Shown here: in pieces, positions 44,767-56,281 of the stretch
Layout: each line of letters begins with the position of its first letter
How positions within the stretch are numbered: the stretch's first letter is position 1
NCBI GenBank assembly: GCA_016711605.1
Contig: JADJSS010000002.1
Coordinates: 337,629-401,628 of the forward strand
Length of the DNA: 64,000 nucleotides
Direction of reading: 5' to 3'
Source: Saprospirales bacterium
GTDB lineage: Bacteria > Bacteroidota > Bacteroidia > Chitinophagales > JADIYW01
Translations under genes and position numbers: made by a program
The notes under the pieces: generated by a model
Databases searched by the model: none
Told to the model about the DNA's origin: nothing
What the model saw: only the letters and a program-made list of their open reading frames with translations

Positions 44767-45753
44767 ATGTACGAAATTCCATTTCATAAAAACACTATAG
44801 AAAATAAACAGTTTTTAATTACAGGTGGCGCTGGTTTTATTGGCTCAAATATCACAGAATATTTATTACAACACGGTGCAAAAGTTCGAGTGTTTGATAA
44901 TTTAGCAACTGGAAATATTGAAAATTTAAGTGCATTTAAATCGAATACGAATTTTGAATTTTTTGAAGGTGATTTACGCAATGTTGATGATTGCAATAAC
45001 GCCTGCAAAGAAATAGATGCAGTTTGTCACCAGGCAGCTATTGGTTCGGTGCCACGTTCTATCAAAGATCCAATTACGTCAAACGATGTAAATGTTGGTG
45101 GTTTTGTGAATATGCTGACTGCTGCGAAAGATGCTGGCATCACACGTTTTGTGTATGCATCATCATCTTCTGTTTATGGTGATGAACCAAATTTGCCGAA
45201 AAAAGAAGAACGCATTGGCAATCCATTGTCGCCATATGCAGTGACAAAATTCACCAATGAAGTATACGCGAATGTGTTTGCAAGATGTTATAATTTGGAA
45301 TTAATTGGCTTGCGTTATTTCAATATTTTTGGCCCAAAACAAGATCCGAATGGTGTGTATGCAGCTGTGATGCCTTTGTTTATTAAAGCTTTGCTCAACA
45401 ACGAAGCACCATATATTAATGGTGATGGTGAACAATCACGTGATTTTACGTTTGTGCACAATGCAGTGCAAGCAAATGTTTTAGCGTTGACTACAGACAA
45501 TGCTGCTGCATATAATCAAGCATATAATATCGCATTTGGACAACGTTTTACTATCAACCAAATGTATGATGCGATTTGTGCGTATTTACAAAAAGATATA
45601 AAAGCAATACATCGTGAACCACGTGATGGCGACATCAGAGATTCGTTGGCTGATATTTCAAAAGCGCAGCAATTATTAGGTTATCAACCGCAATATTCAT
45701 TTGAGCAAGGTTTGCCATTAACGATAGAATATTTCAAACAGATATTTGGATAA
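44767..45753 (+). CDS. UDP-N-acetylglucosamine(uronate) 4-epimerase (WbpP/TviC-like SDR)
   Basis: The 328-residue extended SDR reads 'FLITGGAGFIGSNITEYLLQ', 'HQAAIGSVPRSIKDP', 'ASSSSVYGDEPNLPK', 'LSPYAVTKFTNEVYA' with the catalytic Tyr and Lys, and 'GLRYFNIFGPKQDP'. The full-length match to the TviC/WbpP subfamily suggests conversion of UDP-GlcNAc (or its uronic acid) to the galacto form. It starts the surface-polysaccharide section. It has its own promoter. Confidence 0.88.
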   Translation: MYEIPFHKNTIENKQFLITGGAGFIGSNITEYLLQHGAKVRVFDNLATGNIENLSAFKSNTNFEFFEGDLRNVDDCNNACKEIDAVCHQAAIGSVPRSIKDPITSNDVNVGGFVNMLTAAKDAGITRFVYASSSSVYGDEPNLPKKEERIGNPLSPYAVTKFTNEVYANVFARCYNLELIGLRYFNIFGPKQDPNGVYAAVMPLFIKALLNNEAPYINGDGEQSRDFTFVHNAVQANVLALTTDNAAAYNQAYNIAFGQRFTINQMYDAICAYLQKDIKAIHREPRDGDIRDSLADISKAQQLLGYQPQYSFEQGLPLTIEYFKQIFG

Positions 45754-45784
45754 TTTTTTAAATTTATTTTATAATAAGATTGCC

Positions 45785-45994
45785 ATGAAAAAATTTACTG
45801 TAAATATACCAGATGATAAAGTTGAAGCATTTGAAACATTCATGAAACAATTGTTGAATATTTCTATTTTGAAAGAAGATGAAAAATTAATGGTGGAAGA
45901 ATGGCAGCGCGATACGATTGTGAAAGATGAAAACACCAATGATTATATTAGTAGCGACGAAATTGAAAAAACATCTTTTAGCAGAGAAAAATAG
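45785..45994 (+). CDS. small hypothetical protein (69 aa)
   Basis: The reading frame from ATG 45785 gives 'KKFTVNIPDDKVEAFETFMK' then a charged C-terminal half. The beginning resembles short ribbon-like or antitoxin-type proteins, but no toxin gene is adjacent. The frame also extends upstream to 45746, which is rejected because it overlaps the epimerase stop. Function unknown. Confidence 0.5.
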   Translation: MKKFTVNIPDDKVEAFETFMKQLLNISILKEDEKLMVEEWQRDTIVKDENTNDYISSDEIEKTSFSREK

Positions 45995-46084
45995 TTCGCT
46001 GATTAACACCGATTATTATGATTGAAATGATTTATTATTTCATGCAAATATCGAAACAGCATCTTAATTAATTAAAAAAATTGT

Positions 46085-46213
46085 ATGGTTTACGTAGTTA
46101 TTTTGTTCGTTTTATTTGGTTATGTTCTTGACTTTTTAGACAAGAAGAAAAGAGACAAAGTAGATAAAAAGGTAAAAGAAGATTTACTATTAAAAAACGA
46201 AGCAGAAAAATAG
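46085..46213 (+). CDS. small 42-residue single-helix membrane protein (possible)
   Basis: The short frame encodes a hydrophobic helix 'VYVVILFVLFGYVLDFLDKK' followed by a strongly charged Lys/Asp/Glu tail 'KRDKVDKKVKEDLLLKNEAE'. This one-pass design with a charged cytoplasmic tail is common for small bacterial membrane proteins. It is convergent with ybeY. A real gene is plausible but unproven. Confidence 0.5.
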   Translation: MVYVVILFVLFGYVLDFLDKKKRDKVDKKVKEDLLLKNEAEK

Positions 46214-46246
46214 AACGCTGTTTATCACAGATTTTTATGATTGAAT
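46211..46246. repeat. copy of the CAGATTTTTATGATT dispersed repeat
   Basis: Sequence around TATCACAGATTTTTATGATT contains the exact 15-mer shared with 13883-13897. It spans the gap between the small membrane ORF and the ybeY stop codon. Confidence 0.6.
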
Positions 46247-46675
46247 GTCTATTAGATGATTCCACAATTTCAAACATGCTTCTTCTTTTTTGCGCATGAT
46301 TTCAATGTCATTTTTTTTCTTGTCTTTGTAACCACACAAATGCAATAAACCATGCGCCATCACACGATGTAGCTCATTTTCTAAAGTAGTATTGAATTTT
46401 TTTGCATTGGCTTCCACGCGTTCTAGCGAAATAAAAATATCGCTTTCTATTTTTCCATTTGCACTTGAATTATCAAAAGTGATAATGTCTGTATAAGTGT
46501 CGTGGTTTAAATATTCTATGTTGATTTTTAGTAACTCTTCATCTGTAAAAAAAACATAGTTCAATTCACTAATTTCAAATTTTTCATTTTGAGCTATTTT
46601 TTTTAGCCACGATTTCAAAGGAATCGATTTAAAAAATGTTGGTTTTTTAATGGAGTTAAAATGAAACGAAATCAA
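46235..46675 (-). CDS. ybeY: Endoribonuclease YbeY
   Basis: YbeY is a zinc-dependent endoribonuclease needed for 16S rRNA maturation. The 146-residue protein carries 'HRVMAHGLLHLCGYKDKKKN'. The usual motif is HGxLHLxGYDH; here the last His of that triplet is replaced, giving GYKD, a form I associate with Bacteroidota YbeY. 'NHDTYTDIITFD' is also typical. Complete. Confidence 0.85.
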   Translation of the reverse strand: MISFHFNSIKKPTFFKSIPLKSWLKKIAQNEKFEISELNYVFFTDEELLKINIEYLNHDTYTDIITFDNSSANGKIESDIFISLERVEANAKKFNTTLENELHRVMAHGLLHLCGYKDKKKNDIEIMRKKEEACLKLWNHLIDIQS

Positions 46676-46682
46676 ATCAGTA

Positions 46683-47585
46683 TTAATCTAAATATCCTTG
46701 ATAATATTCTTCTACATATTCTTTCAAACAAATTTTCCAATCGCGCATAATGTTGAGTTTACGCAAGTCCAATTTTTTATTGATTAGTCGTTCACTTGGT
46801 GGTCGTTGTGAGAAATATTCTTTTTTCCAGTAATCAGAATCTACAGCCGTGATTTTAATTTCGTCAGCTTTTCCTACTAATTTTACCAATTCTTCAGCTA
46901 CTTCAAATCTACCTGTGATGCCACCACAAACCATGTTATACAAACCCCAAACTTCGTTTTGCAAAAGTAATTTTACGTTTCGCGCAAAGTCATAGGTAAG
47001 AGTTGGCGTTCCTAATTTATCATTTACAATAAATAATTCTTTTTTCCCATCTTTTAATTGTTGCATTAATTTTTGGATGAATTTTTTATCTTTTTTCGGA
47101 CCAGCACCCATCATCCAGCCAGCACGACAAATTAAATGTTGTGTTTTATTTTGTTGAACATACACTTCGCCAGCCCATTTGCTACGTGCATAATGTCCAA
47201 GTGGATTTGGTTTGTCCCAATCATCAAACACATCTTGCGTGCCATCGAAGATTCCTGCTGTTGAAATGTATAACATTGGTATATTCAAGGCATTGGAAAT
47301 GTGCACGGCATTTTCTACAGCAATTGTATTTGTGAGATATGCATCATCTTGATTGGTATCGCAATATTCTAATGATGTATGCGCACCTAAATGAAATAAA
47401 TAATCTGGTTTAAAATCAAACACATCTTTTTTATAGGCGTCAAAATCTCTAAAATCTAAAAATGTCAACCAATCTTCGTTTACATCTTTATCGGTGCATT
47501 TCAATTCAAATTCATCTTTAAAGATTTTATAAAAACCTTCACCTAACATGCCGCCACAACCTGCGATATAAATTTTTTTCTTCAT
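46683..47585 (-). CDS. RmlD-like sugar-nucleotide reductase/epimerase (SDR)
   Basis: The 300-residue protein has the N-terminal 'IYIAGCGGMLGEGFYKIFKD', 'YLFHLGAHTSLEYCDTNQDD', 'MLYISTAGIFDGTQDVFDDW', and the catalytic 'LGHYARSKWAGEVYV' with Tyr and Lys. It follows the layout of dTDP-4-dehydrorhamnose reductase family members. Whether it makes a rhamnose is unknown, because the rest of an rml pathway is not in the window. It sits head-to-tail with the GT4 gene. Confidence 0.8.
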   Translation of the reverse strand: MKKKIYIAGCGGMLGEGFYKIFKDEFELKCTDKDVNEDWLTFLDFRDFDAYKKDVFDFKPDYLFHLGAHTSLEYCDTNQDDAYLTNTIAVENAVHISNALNIPMLYISTAGIFDGTQDVFDDWDKPNPLGHYARSKWAGEVYVQQNKTQHLICRAGWMMGAGPKKDKKFIQKLMQQLKDGKKELFIVNDKLGTPTLTYDFARNVKLLLQNEVWGLYNMVCGGITGRFEVAEELVKLVGKADEIKITAVDSDYWKKEYFSQRPPSERLINKKLDLRKLNIMRDWKICLKEYVEEYYQGYLD

Positions 47586-47592
47586 AACTAAC

Positions 47593-48672
47593 TTACACTA
47601 ACGATTTTAGAATGCTCAAATATACGGGTTTGTTTGCTTCTATGGAAAAATTTTGAAGAACATTTTTGCGTGCATTTTTACCAATACGTTCGCGCTCAAT
47701 TGGATTATCAATTAAATATTTTAATTTTTCTAACCATTCGTCTTCGGTTTTTACTAAAAAACCATTTTCATTTTCAGTAATCACACGATTGATAGCTGCA
47801 CCAACATTTGTAGCAACTACAGGTAATCCGACAGTCATATACGTTAATGCCTTTAGTCCACTTTTGCCCATTACCCAAGCATCAGTTGGCAACGGATAAA
47901 CACCAATATCCATACCTTGTAATTGAGCTGCTTCGTCTTCTTTATTCCAATCGAAATATTCAAATTCAACATTATTTAATTGAAACTGAAAATTACCAAT
48001 AACACGCAGTTTAATCGTTCGTTCTTTTGCTAATTTCTGAAAAACGGTATCTAATAAATGCAAATAAGGAACGGTTGAATGTGTGCCAGTCCAGCCGATA
48101 ACAACAGGTTTGTCGTTTGTATATTTGTTTATTGGAAAAAGTCGTTCGGTGTCTAAAGTAGAAGAAATATCAGTGCAGTTGGCGCAATATTGCTTGGCAA
48201 AATCGTTTAAGTCTGGTGTGCAAGTGATGACATGGTCTGCATATTTCATTAAAGCAATTGATTTGTTTTTGCCTTTTAGCATATGCACTAAATTATTCAT
48301 TGCCGAACCTTCCGATTTATAAATCATATCGTCGATATCGTACACAATTTTTTTAGAAAGTTTTCGAATCATCCATTCAAAAATAGGCGGACCGAGTGGT
48401 GTTGCCCAAAGGTGAATGTAAATAATATCATAACGATGTAATCGAAATAAATCTAAAAAACGACGAACATAACCGCGTGCTGTACCAGTAATTTTACGGA
48501 GCAGAAATCCTGGTTTATAGATTATTTCCCAAAAATGATTATCAACAAATGAACTTGTTTCTAATTCAAAACCATTTGCTTCAAAATGCGCAAAATATTG
48601 TTCATATTTCAACCTTTGACTGGCTGCTTTTCCAAGTGGATATGGTGAAAGAAATAATACTTTTTTATTCAT
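47593..48672 (-). CDS. glycosyltransferase family 4 (GT-B)
   Basis: This 359-residue glycosyltransferase has the C-terminal GT4 signature 'KSGLKALTYMTVGLPVVATN' and 'VGAAINRVI'. The N-terminal half includes 'RYDIIYIHLWATPLGPPIFE' and an Asp-rich 'KIVYDIDDMIYKS'. It is cytoplasmic, probably membrane-associated. Same-strand partner of the RmlD-like gene, 8 bases apart, so one operon. The sugar is unknown. Confidence 0.88.
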   Translation of the reverse strand: MNKKVLFLSPYPLGKAASQRLKYEQYFAHFEANGFELETSSFVDNHFWEIIYKPGFLLRKITGTARGYVRRFLDLFRLHRYDIIYIHLWATPLGPPIFEWMIRKLSKKIVYDIDDMIYKSEGSAMNNLVHMLKGKNKSIALMKYADHVITCTPDLNDFAKQYCANCTDISSTLDTERLFPINKYTNDKPVVIGWTGTHSTVPYLHLLDTVFQKLAKERTIKLRVIGNFQFQLNNVEFEYFDWNKEDEAAQLQGMDIGVYPLPTDAWVMGKSGLKALTYMTVGLPVVATNVGAAINRVITENENGFLVKTEDEWLEKLKYLIDNPIERERIGKNARKNVLQNFSIEANKPVYLSILKSLV

Positions 48673-48761
48673 CTGTATAAATTTACTTTTTTAAGGGTGC
48701 AGATGGAATCAATTAAAAATCATTTTTTATTTTATACCTACCAACAAATGAAACATCTTCA

Positions 48762-50186
48762 TTAATCTTTTGTGACACTGTCAGATTTTTGTTCTTCAAA
48801 ATAAATTTTATACAACATAAAAGATAATGAGAAAATATACAACATACGAACAGGAATGGTATAACGTGATTGAATAGCAAAAGGCAAATGCAAGACATCG
48901 AAATATAGGCAAAGCAATAACGGTAAAATAAGTTGCATAATTACGTTGCGTTTCTTAAACAAGCAATATATAAAATGAATCAGAAACAAAATAAAAGTGA
49001 AAAAGGTAGTACTAAATGTAATTAATACAGGAATAAAGCCATAATCAATATTTCCTGCAGAATGCTTATTCATAACTAATCCATTAAACCATAACCTAAA
49101 GAAGGAATATGCCTTCAGTTTAAAAGTATACTTTAAATCACTTAAATAATGTTTAACTGCTAATTTTTTTAAAATTTTTTCCCGTTCAATGGTATAAGCA
49201 GAGTTATACGTTTCAAAAAGATCTGGATATTTTTTCATCTCAGAAATGATGAGTGTGTCTTTTGCCGTTAAATATTTTGCACAAACACGATCGATGCTGT
49301 CCCATTCTTGATTAAAAAGTCGAATATTTTCTGGAATATTTTTATCATCATCAAATGAAATAAAATGTTCATCATACATAATATTTTGCCAATAACGACC
49401 TTCCACATAGTTAATCATTTTCGGACTCCAATATCCTAAATGCATCACACCACCACCACCTTCTAACGGTGTAATTTTAAATGCATGATGGTGTTTTAAA
49501 TTCCAAAAACCATATGGTAACAAACTTGCAATAAACAAAAAGAGAAACACCATATTTTTTAGCAAATACGATTTTTTGTATTTATATAAATAGTACGCAA
49601 AACGCAAAAAAGGTATGAATAGAATAACAGGTCGAATTTGAAAACAAAAGGCATAAAGTAGAACTAGTAAAAAAGTATTCTTCCACTTTGTGTAATCATG
49701 ATACAACTCAATATAAAGAATAAGTGTAATCAAAAAAATCATCAGCGCTTCTGGATATATATAGGTTGTGTAAGAAGAAACAATAAAATTGAGCATTAAT
49801 AAGATTGTAAAAATCGATTTTAAAAGAATTTGCTTGTCATAGAAATCTATAATGCGCAACATGATAAACAACGCGACTATATACAATACTAATTGTGTTA
49901 CTTGTACAACAAGTAAAGAGTCATTAATAAAACTTAGTGCATACAAAAAAAACGGATAACCTGGATTTCTAAAGGTGTCTGGAATATATTCTTTTAAAAA
50001 ATACCAATAAGAATATCTGCCACGTTCTAGACCTTTCACATAAAACATGTATGTGTCATGGTCACGCGACAAGCCTTTGTGTGTTATAAAAAACAACACA
50101 ATTACTTGAAGTAGTAAAAGTGACCATAAACAATAAAAGACTTTTTTATTATCTAAGAAAGAAATAATCTTATTTCGAAAAGACAT
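48762..50186 (-). CDS. polytopic GT-C-type membrane glycosyltransferase
   Basis: This 474-residue membrane protein has about nine or ten helices. A large loop after helix 1 reads 'RDHDTYMFYVKGLERGRYSY' and then 'DTFRNPGYPFFLYAL', the acidic and Arg-Asn-Pro-Gly-Tyr-Pro pattern of polyprenyl-phosphate-sugar dependent transferases (GT39/DUF2029-like). It probably adds a sugar from a lipid donor at the outer face of the inner membrane. It is divergent from the WbpE-like gene. Confidence 0.75.
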   Translation of the reverse strand: MSFRNKIISFLDNKKVFYCLWSLLLLQVIVLFFITHKGLSRDHDTYMFYVKGLERGRYSYWYFLKEYIPDTFRNPGYPFFLYALSFINDSLLVVQVTQLVLYIVALFIMLRIIDFYDKQILLKSIFTILLMLNFIVSSYTTYIYPEALMIFLITLILYIELYHDYTKWKNTFLLVLLYAFCFQIRPVILFIPFLRFAYYLYKYKKSYLLKNMVFLFLFIASLLPYGFWNLKHHHAFKITPLEGGGGVMHLGYWSPKMINYVEGRYWQNIMYDEHFISFDDDKNIPENIRLFNQEWDSIDRVCAKYLTAKDTLIISEMKKYPDLFETYNSAYTIEREKILKKLAVKHYLSDLKYTFKLKAYSFFRLWFNGLVMNKHSAGNIDYGFIPVLITFSTTFFTFILFLIHFIYCLFKKRNVIMQLILPLLLCLYFDVLHLPFAIQSRYTIPVRMLYIFSLSFMLYKIYFEEQKSDSVTKD

Positions 50187-50201
50187 AATTTAGTTGCAGC
50201 G

Positions 50202-50209
50202 CAAAATTA
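50202..50209 (-). promoter_or_regulatory. -7 element upstream of the GT-C gene
   Basis: On the minus strand this reads TAATTTTG, 16 bases before the start codon. Confidence 0.5.
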
Positions 50210-50278
50210 TAAAAAAATTGGCATTTATCTTTTTTATTCTTTTCAATACACATCGGAAATACTTACCTTTATTGTCCA

Positions 50279-51373
50279 ATGTTACCAATTCCAATGATTG
50301 ATTTACGAACTCAATACCTTTCCCTAAAAAGTGAAATGGATGTTGCAATTCAAGATTGTTTATTGGAGACTCAATTTATTGGAGGAAAAAACGTTCATAC
50401 ATTTGAACAAAATTTGGCAAAACACATAAACATAAGACATTGCATCAGTTGTGGAAATGGCACTGATGCGTTGCAAATTGCGTTGATGTCTTTGAATTTA
50501 CCAAAAGGCAGCAAAATCATCGTTCCAGCTTTTACTTATATTGCACCTGTTGAAGTGATAAAATTTCTTGGGTTTGAATTGGTTTTTGCAGATGTTGATA
50601 TCAACACATTTAACCTTACAGTAGAAAATATAAAAGCTGTTTTTACATCAGATGTGAAAGCAATTATTGCAGTGCATCTATTTGGACAACTGTGTGAAAT
50701 AGACAAAATCTATGCGTTTACACAACAAAACAATATTCATTTAATTGAAGACAACGCACAAGCATTAGGTGCTGAAAAAAATATTTCGAGAAATTCTATC
50801 ATCACCACTTCTTTTTATCCAACTAAAAATTTAGGCGCATTTGGCGATGGTGGTGCCGTATTTTGTAATGATGATGAATTAGCAAAACAAATACGAAAAA
50901 TTGCCAATCATGGACAAACCGAAAAATATATTCATGATATTGTTGGCATTAATTCTCGATTAGATGCCATACAGGCAGCTGTTCTTCAAGTAAAATTACC
51001 ACATTTAGAAAGCTATAATCAACAACGTAAAAACAACGCAGATTTTTACTTTAATCAATTAAAAGAAGTTGCTGAAATTGAGTTGCCTGCTGTTACTCAA
51101 CCTCATATTTATCATCTATACACTATTAAAGTAAAAAATAATTTTAGAGATAAATTACGAGCATTCTTAACAAAGAAAAAAATAGATACCATTGTAAATT
51201 ATCCAATGCCAGCACATTATCAAAAAGCATTTTTGCAACCAGATTTACATTTGCCGAATGCAGAATATTTATGTCAAGGTGCATTATCAATACCAGTATA
51301 TCCAGAAATTACAGAAGAACAATTATTGTATATTTGTGATAGTATAAAAGAGTTTTTTACTACGAATGAGTAA
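50279..51373 (+). CDS. DegT/DnrJ/EryC1/StrS aminotransferase, WbpE-like
   Basis: The 364-residue PLP-dependent sugar aminotransferase reads '[20 protein letters not shown]', '[20 protein letters not shown]', '[11 protein letters not shown]', and the PLP-lysine segment '[17 protein letters not shown]'. It is followed, with an 8-base overlap, by a WbpD-like acetyltransferase and then a WbpB-like oxidoreductase. In Pseudomonas, WbpB, WbpE and WbpD make UDP-2,3-diacetamido-glucuronate, with WbpE adding the 3-amino group, so this role is inferred from the gene set. Confidence 0.9.
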   Translation: MLPIPMIDLRTQYLSLKSEMDVAIQDCLLETQFIGGKNVHTFEQNLAKHINIRHCISCGNGTDALQIALMSLNLPKGSKIIVPAFTYIAPVEVIKFLGFELVFADVDINTFNLTVENIKAVFTSDVKAIIAVHLFGQLCEIDKIYAFTQQNNIHLIEDNAQALGAEKNISRNSIITTSFYPTKNLGAFGDGGAVFCNDDELAKQIRKIANHGQTEKYIHDIVGINSRLDAIQAAVLQVKLPHLESYNQQRKNNADFYFNQLKEVAEIELPAVTQPHIYHLYTIKVKNNFRDKLRAFLTKKKIDTIVNYPMPAHYQKAFLQPDLHLPNAEYLCQGALSIPVYPEITEEQLLYICDSIKEFFTTNE

Positions 51374-51882
51374 TTATTACAAACACGAAACCGCAATTGT
51401 TGATGATGGCGCAATCATCGGAAACAGCAGTAAAATATGGCATTTCAGCCATGTGATGCAAGCTGTAGTTGGAGAACATTGCAATCTCGGGCAAAATGTT
51501 TTTATAGCAAATAAAGTGCAAATAGGCAATAATGTAAAAATACAAAATAATGTTTCTTTGTATCAAGGTGTTGTGGTTGAAGATGCTGTTTTTATTGGAC
51601 CTTCAGCTGTTTTTACAAACGTTATTAATCCGCGTAGTTTTATTGAACGCCTGCAAATGCAACTATTATTTGTGGCGTTACTATTGGCGATTATGCATTT
51701 ATTGGTGCTGGTTGTGTTATTACAAAAGATGTAAAAAACTTTGCACTGATGAAAGGAAATCCAGCAAAACAAGATGGATGGATGAGTGAAGCTGGCGCAA
51801 AATTAATTTTTGAAAATGAAGTTGCTGTTTGCGAAATATCGAATGAAAAATATAAAATTGAAAATGGTTGTAACGTTATGAA

Positions 51883-51889
<7 letters not shown>
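51366..51889 (+). pseudogene. WbpD-like hexapeptide N-acetyltransferase, frameshifted with a small internal deletion
   Basis: This left-handed beta-helix acetyltransferase acetylates the 3-amino group in diacetamido-uronate synthesis. The first part reads '[20 protein letters not shown]', '[17 protein letters not shown]' and '[13 protein letters not shown]'. It resumes in another frame at '[20 protein letters not shown]', '[20 protein letters not shown]', 'GWMSEAG' and ends at 51889. In the WbpD family about 16 residues separate 'ER' from 'AN', so about 46 bases are missing around 51645. The start overlaps WbpE by 8 bases. Both halves are highly conserved, so an assembly error is likely. Confidence 0.85.
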
Positions 51890-52791
<902 letters not shown>

Positions 52792-52825
52792 TTTATTCTT
52801 CAATAAAATCAGAATGACAAGTGAA

Positions 52826-55800
52826 TTATTTCCTGTCTTTTCTCATGAATTTCTTACGAATTACTTGTCCATCGTACATAATTTCTGCCACATATACAGC
52901 AGCATTTAATGGCATCGTGCTGCTTGAAAATGTGTTATAACCTTTTAATCCATTAAAAGTAAGTTGATATTCTAACTGACCCAAGGTGGTTATAAAACCA
53001 ATAGTTACTTTTCCATCTTCAGGTAACATTACTCCAAAATTTAGCGTTTCATACGCAGGATTTGGGTATAAATTTAATACATCAAATTGTCCAACTTTTA
53101 CTTCTTTGCAAGTGCTGTTATTGTCTGTTCTATTTTCTGGAGAAAAATTATTTACGTTATCAATACTTGCACAAATAACAGGAATTTGGTTGCTTTCTGA
53201 AAGTTTTATTTCTCCATTAAATTGATAAGTGGTTGCTGGTCCTGGCAATAAACTTCCAGTCCAATTTTCACGAATTACAGATCCACCACCAAGTTGTAAA
53301 TTTAAACCAAGTGCTGTAATTTCGACATTGCTATTGTTTACAATATTTGCCTGAACTTTGTAAAAATCGCCATTTGGTGTTATGATTAAACTTACCATAG
53401 CACCATCTAAAATTACTCTGTCTACCAAAATAAATTTTCGTGCAGTGTCTGTGCAACCTCTGAAATCTGTAGAAACCAATGTAATTGGATAGTTTCCGAC
53501 AGAGTTATAGCAATGTTGTGGAGGATTATATCCGCTTATACTCGGACTATTATCGCCATAGTTCCAAATATAATTACCATTGGTTGCAGATTGGTTATTG
53601 TATGTAACGCATAATGGAGGCAATCCATTTTGTGGTGTAAATGTAAACTGAGGAACAGGTGCCTGGGAAACTGCTATAGAACGCAATTTTGTACCAACAC
53701 AGCCAACCAGATTTTTCGCAGTTAATTGTATCGTATAATTTCCTTGAGCGTTAAATGCATATCTCGGATTTTGTTCTGTTGATGTAGATTGTCCAGAAAA
53801 ATACCATTTCCAATCATTGATTGGTGTTCCGTCTGGTGTTGAAGAAATATCAGTAAATTGAATTTCTTTATTTACACATTGTGTAGGAGAAACTGTAAAA
53901 TCTACGATAGGAAAATCAAAAACACGGATTTGTTTGGTAGCGGTATCTACACATTGATTGGATGCTTGAACAGCCAAACTTACCGAATAAACACCTGGAC
54001 TTGCATAAATATTATTTGGGTCATATCTTCCTCTTATTCCATTTCCATCGCCAAACGACCAGTTAAAATTTTCTAATAACGTAAACGGACTTTGAACGCT
54101 TGCTAAAAATTTAAAATTTACAGGCGTTCTTCCACATGCAGAATCGAATGAAAAATTAGAAACTGGAGAAGGATTTACGAAGATATTCTGTGTTAAAGTG
54201 TCTGTGCAACCATTTTCATCGCTTACCTTTAACAATACAGGATATGTTCCTTGATCAGGAAATTCATACTGAGGATTTTGTGCAAAGAATGCCGTAGGAT
54301 TGTTTCCAAAAAGCCAATTATAGGTAGTTATATTGGCATTGCCAATTCTACTTTTATCTACAAATTGTGTAGGGTTTCCTGAACAGGAAAGTCGAGTTTC
54401 AAAACTAGCTACTGGTTTTTTGAATATATTAAAAGATTTAAAAATAGAGTCTGAACATCCTCTATTAGTTGTAACTTTTTAAAGATGCTGATGCTGATCC
54501 AAATGTATTGAATACGTTAGTTGCATTAGTTGTTGTTGAAGTATTTCCATTACTAAAGTTCCATTTCCATGTAGTAATATTATCGGTTGTACCAATTGGT
54601 GGAATGGAACTGTCTGCACAACCAGTACTTGTTTGTGCATAAACAGAATATGGGCCAGATGTCAAAACAGGGAAAATAATACTAGTATTGCCTGTTGACC
54701 ATAAAACAGAATCCACTGATGTAATAGATTTAACCTCTACTTTTTCGTTTAAACAAGCAGTTAAAACTCCACTAATAACAGGTTTCGATAATGTTGGATT
54801 GTCAATTAAAACATTAACGGTGTCATCTACTGAGCAACCTCTGTTATCAGTAATTCTTACAGTATATCTACCAGGTTGTGTAATATTTATTGCTGTAGTT
54901 GTAGCAAGTGTATTCCAAATAGCGGTAAATCCTGGTGGTGTTTTTAGGTCTAATTTAAACGTGTCTGTAGAAACACATGTAAACATTCATATTATTTAAA
55001 CGAACGTATGGATATACAGCGATTTCATCTGTACTTTCAAACCCAAAAATATCTTTTGTTTTCAATGAATAGGTATTATTTGCTACTACACTAGTACTTA
55101 AAGATGTTAATCCATTAAACCACGTATAATTTGTATAAATATTTGGTGCTGAAATAGTGGCATTATCACAAAAATTTACATTCACAACAGTATCTTTTAA
55201 AGTAACAGCTGGCGCATATTTATTCAGCAAATAATTCTGAATTAAAGTTCTACGTGCTTCACTGGTATCAGAAAATAGTAAAACTTCTGCATACTTTCCA
55301 TTCCATCGTCTTCCTGGATACACTTTTCTGTCATGGCAATGTGGTTCGCATCTACATTTGCTGTTGTAGCAATATCTAATAAAATATATTTTGTAGGTTT
55401 AATTAACTGATTAGCTGCTACTCCAGTTTTATTTAAATTACAAGAAATTATTTTTGAAAGCACAGGAGCACCAGCATCAAATAAAGGAGTACCATCTTCA
55501 CCTAAAAAATCGTATGATGGATCACCACCCAAAATAGATTGATAAGAACCAATCCCACTATCATGTTTTAACAATAAAAAAACGCTTCGTATATTCGGAA
55601 TATCATTAAATACCAGGTAATCATCATCACCATCCAATTTAATAGATGGTTTGTTATTAAGCAATGGTTCGTTTACAACTGTTGGTTGTTGAATTACATT
55701 AGGTTGATTAGCATGGTTTAAATTAGGCGATTGATCTTGCCATGTAGCTACTTTTCCAGCACTTAATATAACGCCTTTATCTGCTTTCAACCATATTTTT

Positions 55801-56174
55801 AAATTCGGATCTGTAGCTGGATTAAAATAGGTAAAGTTTACGACAGAACTCCAGCCAGTCTTCACATTTCCTGCAAATCCTCTGATACGCAAGTAATAAA
55901 TAGTACCTGATGTTAAACCTGTAGCAGGTATGGAAAACGAAGTAGTTGTAGCGGTATATTTAGTAAAAGAGGTGAATGTAGCAGAAGACGAAACAGACAA
56001 CTCATAATTTGTGAAAGAGTTTATTCTGTTCCAAGCAACCAACACGTTGTCGCCAGATACAACAGCATTGTTTTTTGGAATTTCAATATAGTTAATTGCA
56101 TAATTATGTTTTGCAAGAATCAATAAAACCCAAAAATCAAATAGTTTTTTAGGTATTTGCAGAAGTTTGTTCAT
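52826..56174 (-). pseudogene. large exported PKD-repeat protein with T9SS sorting domain, broken by frameshifts
   Basis: Reading four same-strand fragments (start 56174) as one gene gives a protein of about 1,110 residues. It has a signal peptide ('FWVLLILAKHNYA'), a fibronectin-like segment, and a LamG/concanavalin-like domain ('IWLKADKGVILSAGKVATWQ' region). A run of PKD domains follows ('WNFSNGNTST', 'FNWSFGDGNG', 'WNYGDNSPSI'), and a C-terminal T9SS type A sorting domain ('NLYPNPAYETLNFGV' to the end). Frames change near 55325 (AAAA run) and 54985, and again at 54476-54480 (A run, minus strand). It would be exported by T9SS and attached or released at the surface. It is transcribed opposite to the flanking polysaccharide genes. 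Confidence 0.85.
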
Positions 56175-56281
56175 GTTATAATATTAGCCGTAACAGTAAA
56201 TTTACAAAAAAAATATCACATTGGCTAGCGTTTTTATCCATAATATAAATTTCTAAGAATATATATAAAAAATAACACGAA

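Noticed and set aside
45785..45994. antitoxin-like small protein as part of a toxin-antitoxin pair
   Set aside because: No toxin-like ORF lies next to it; the neighbours are an epimerase and ybeY.
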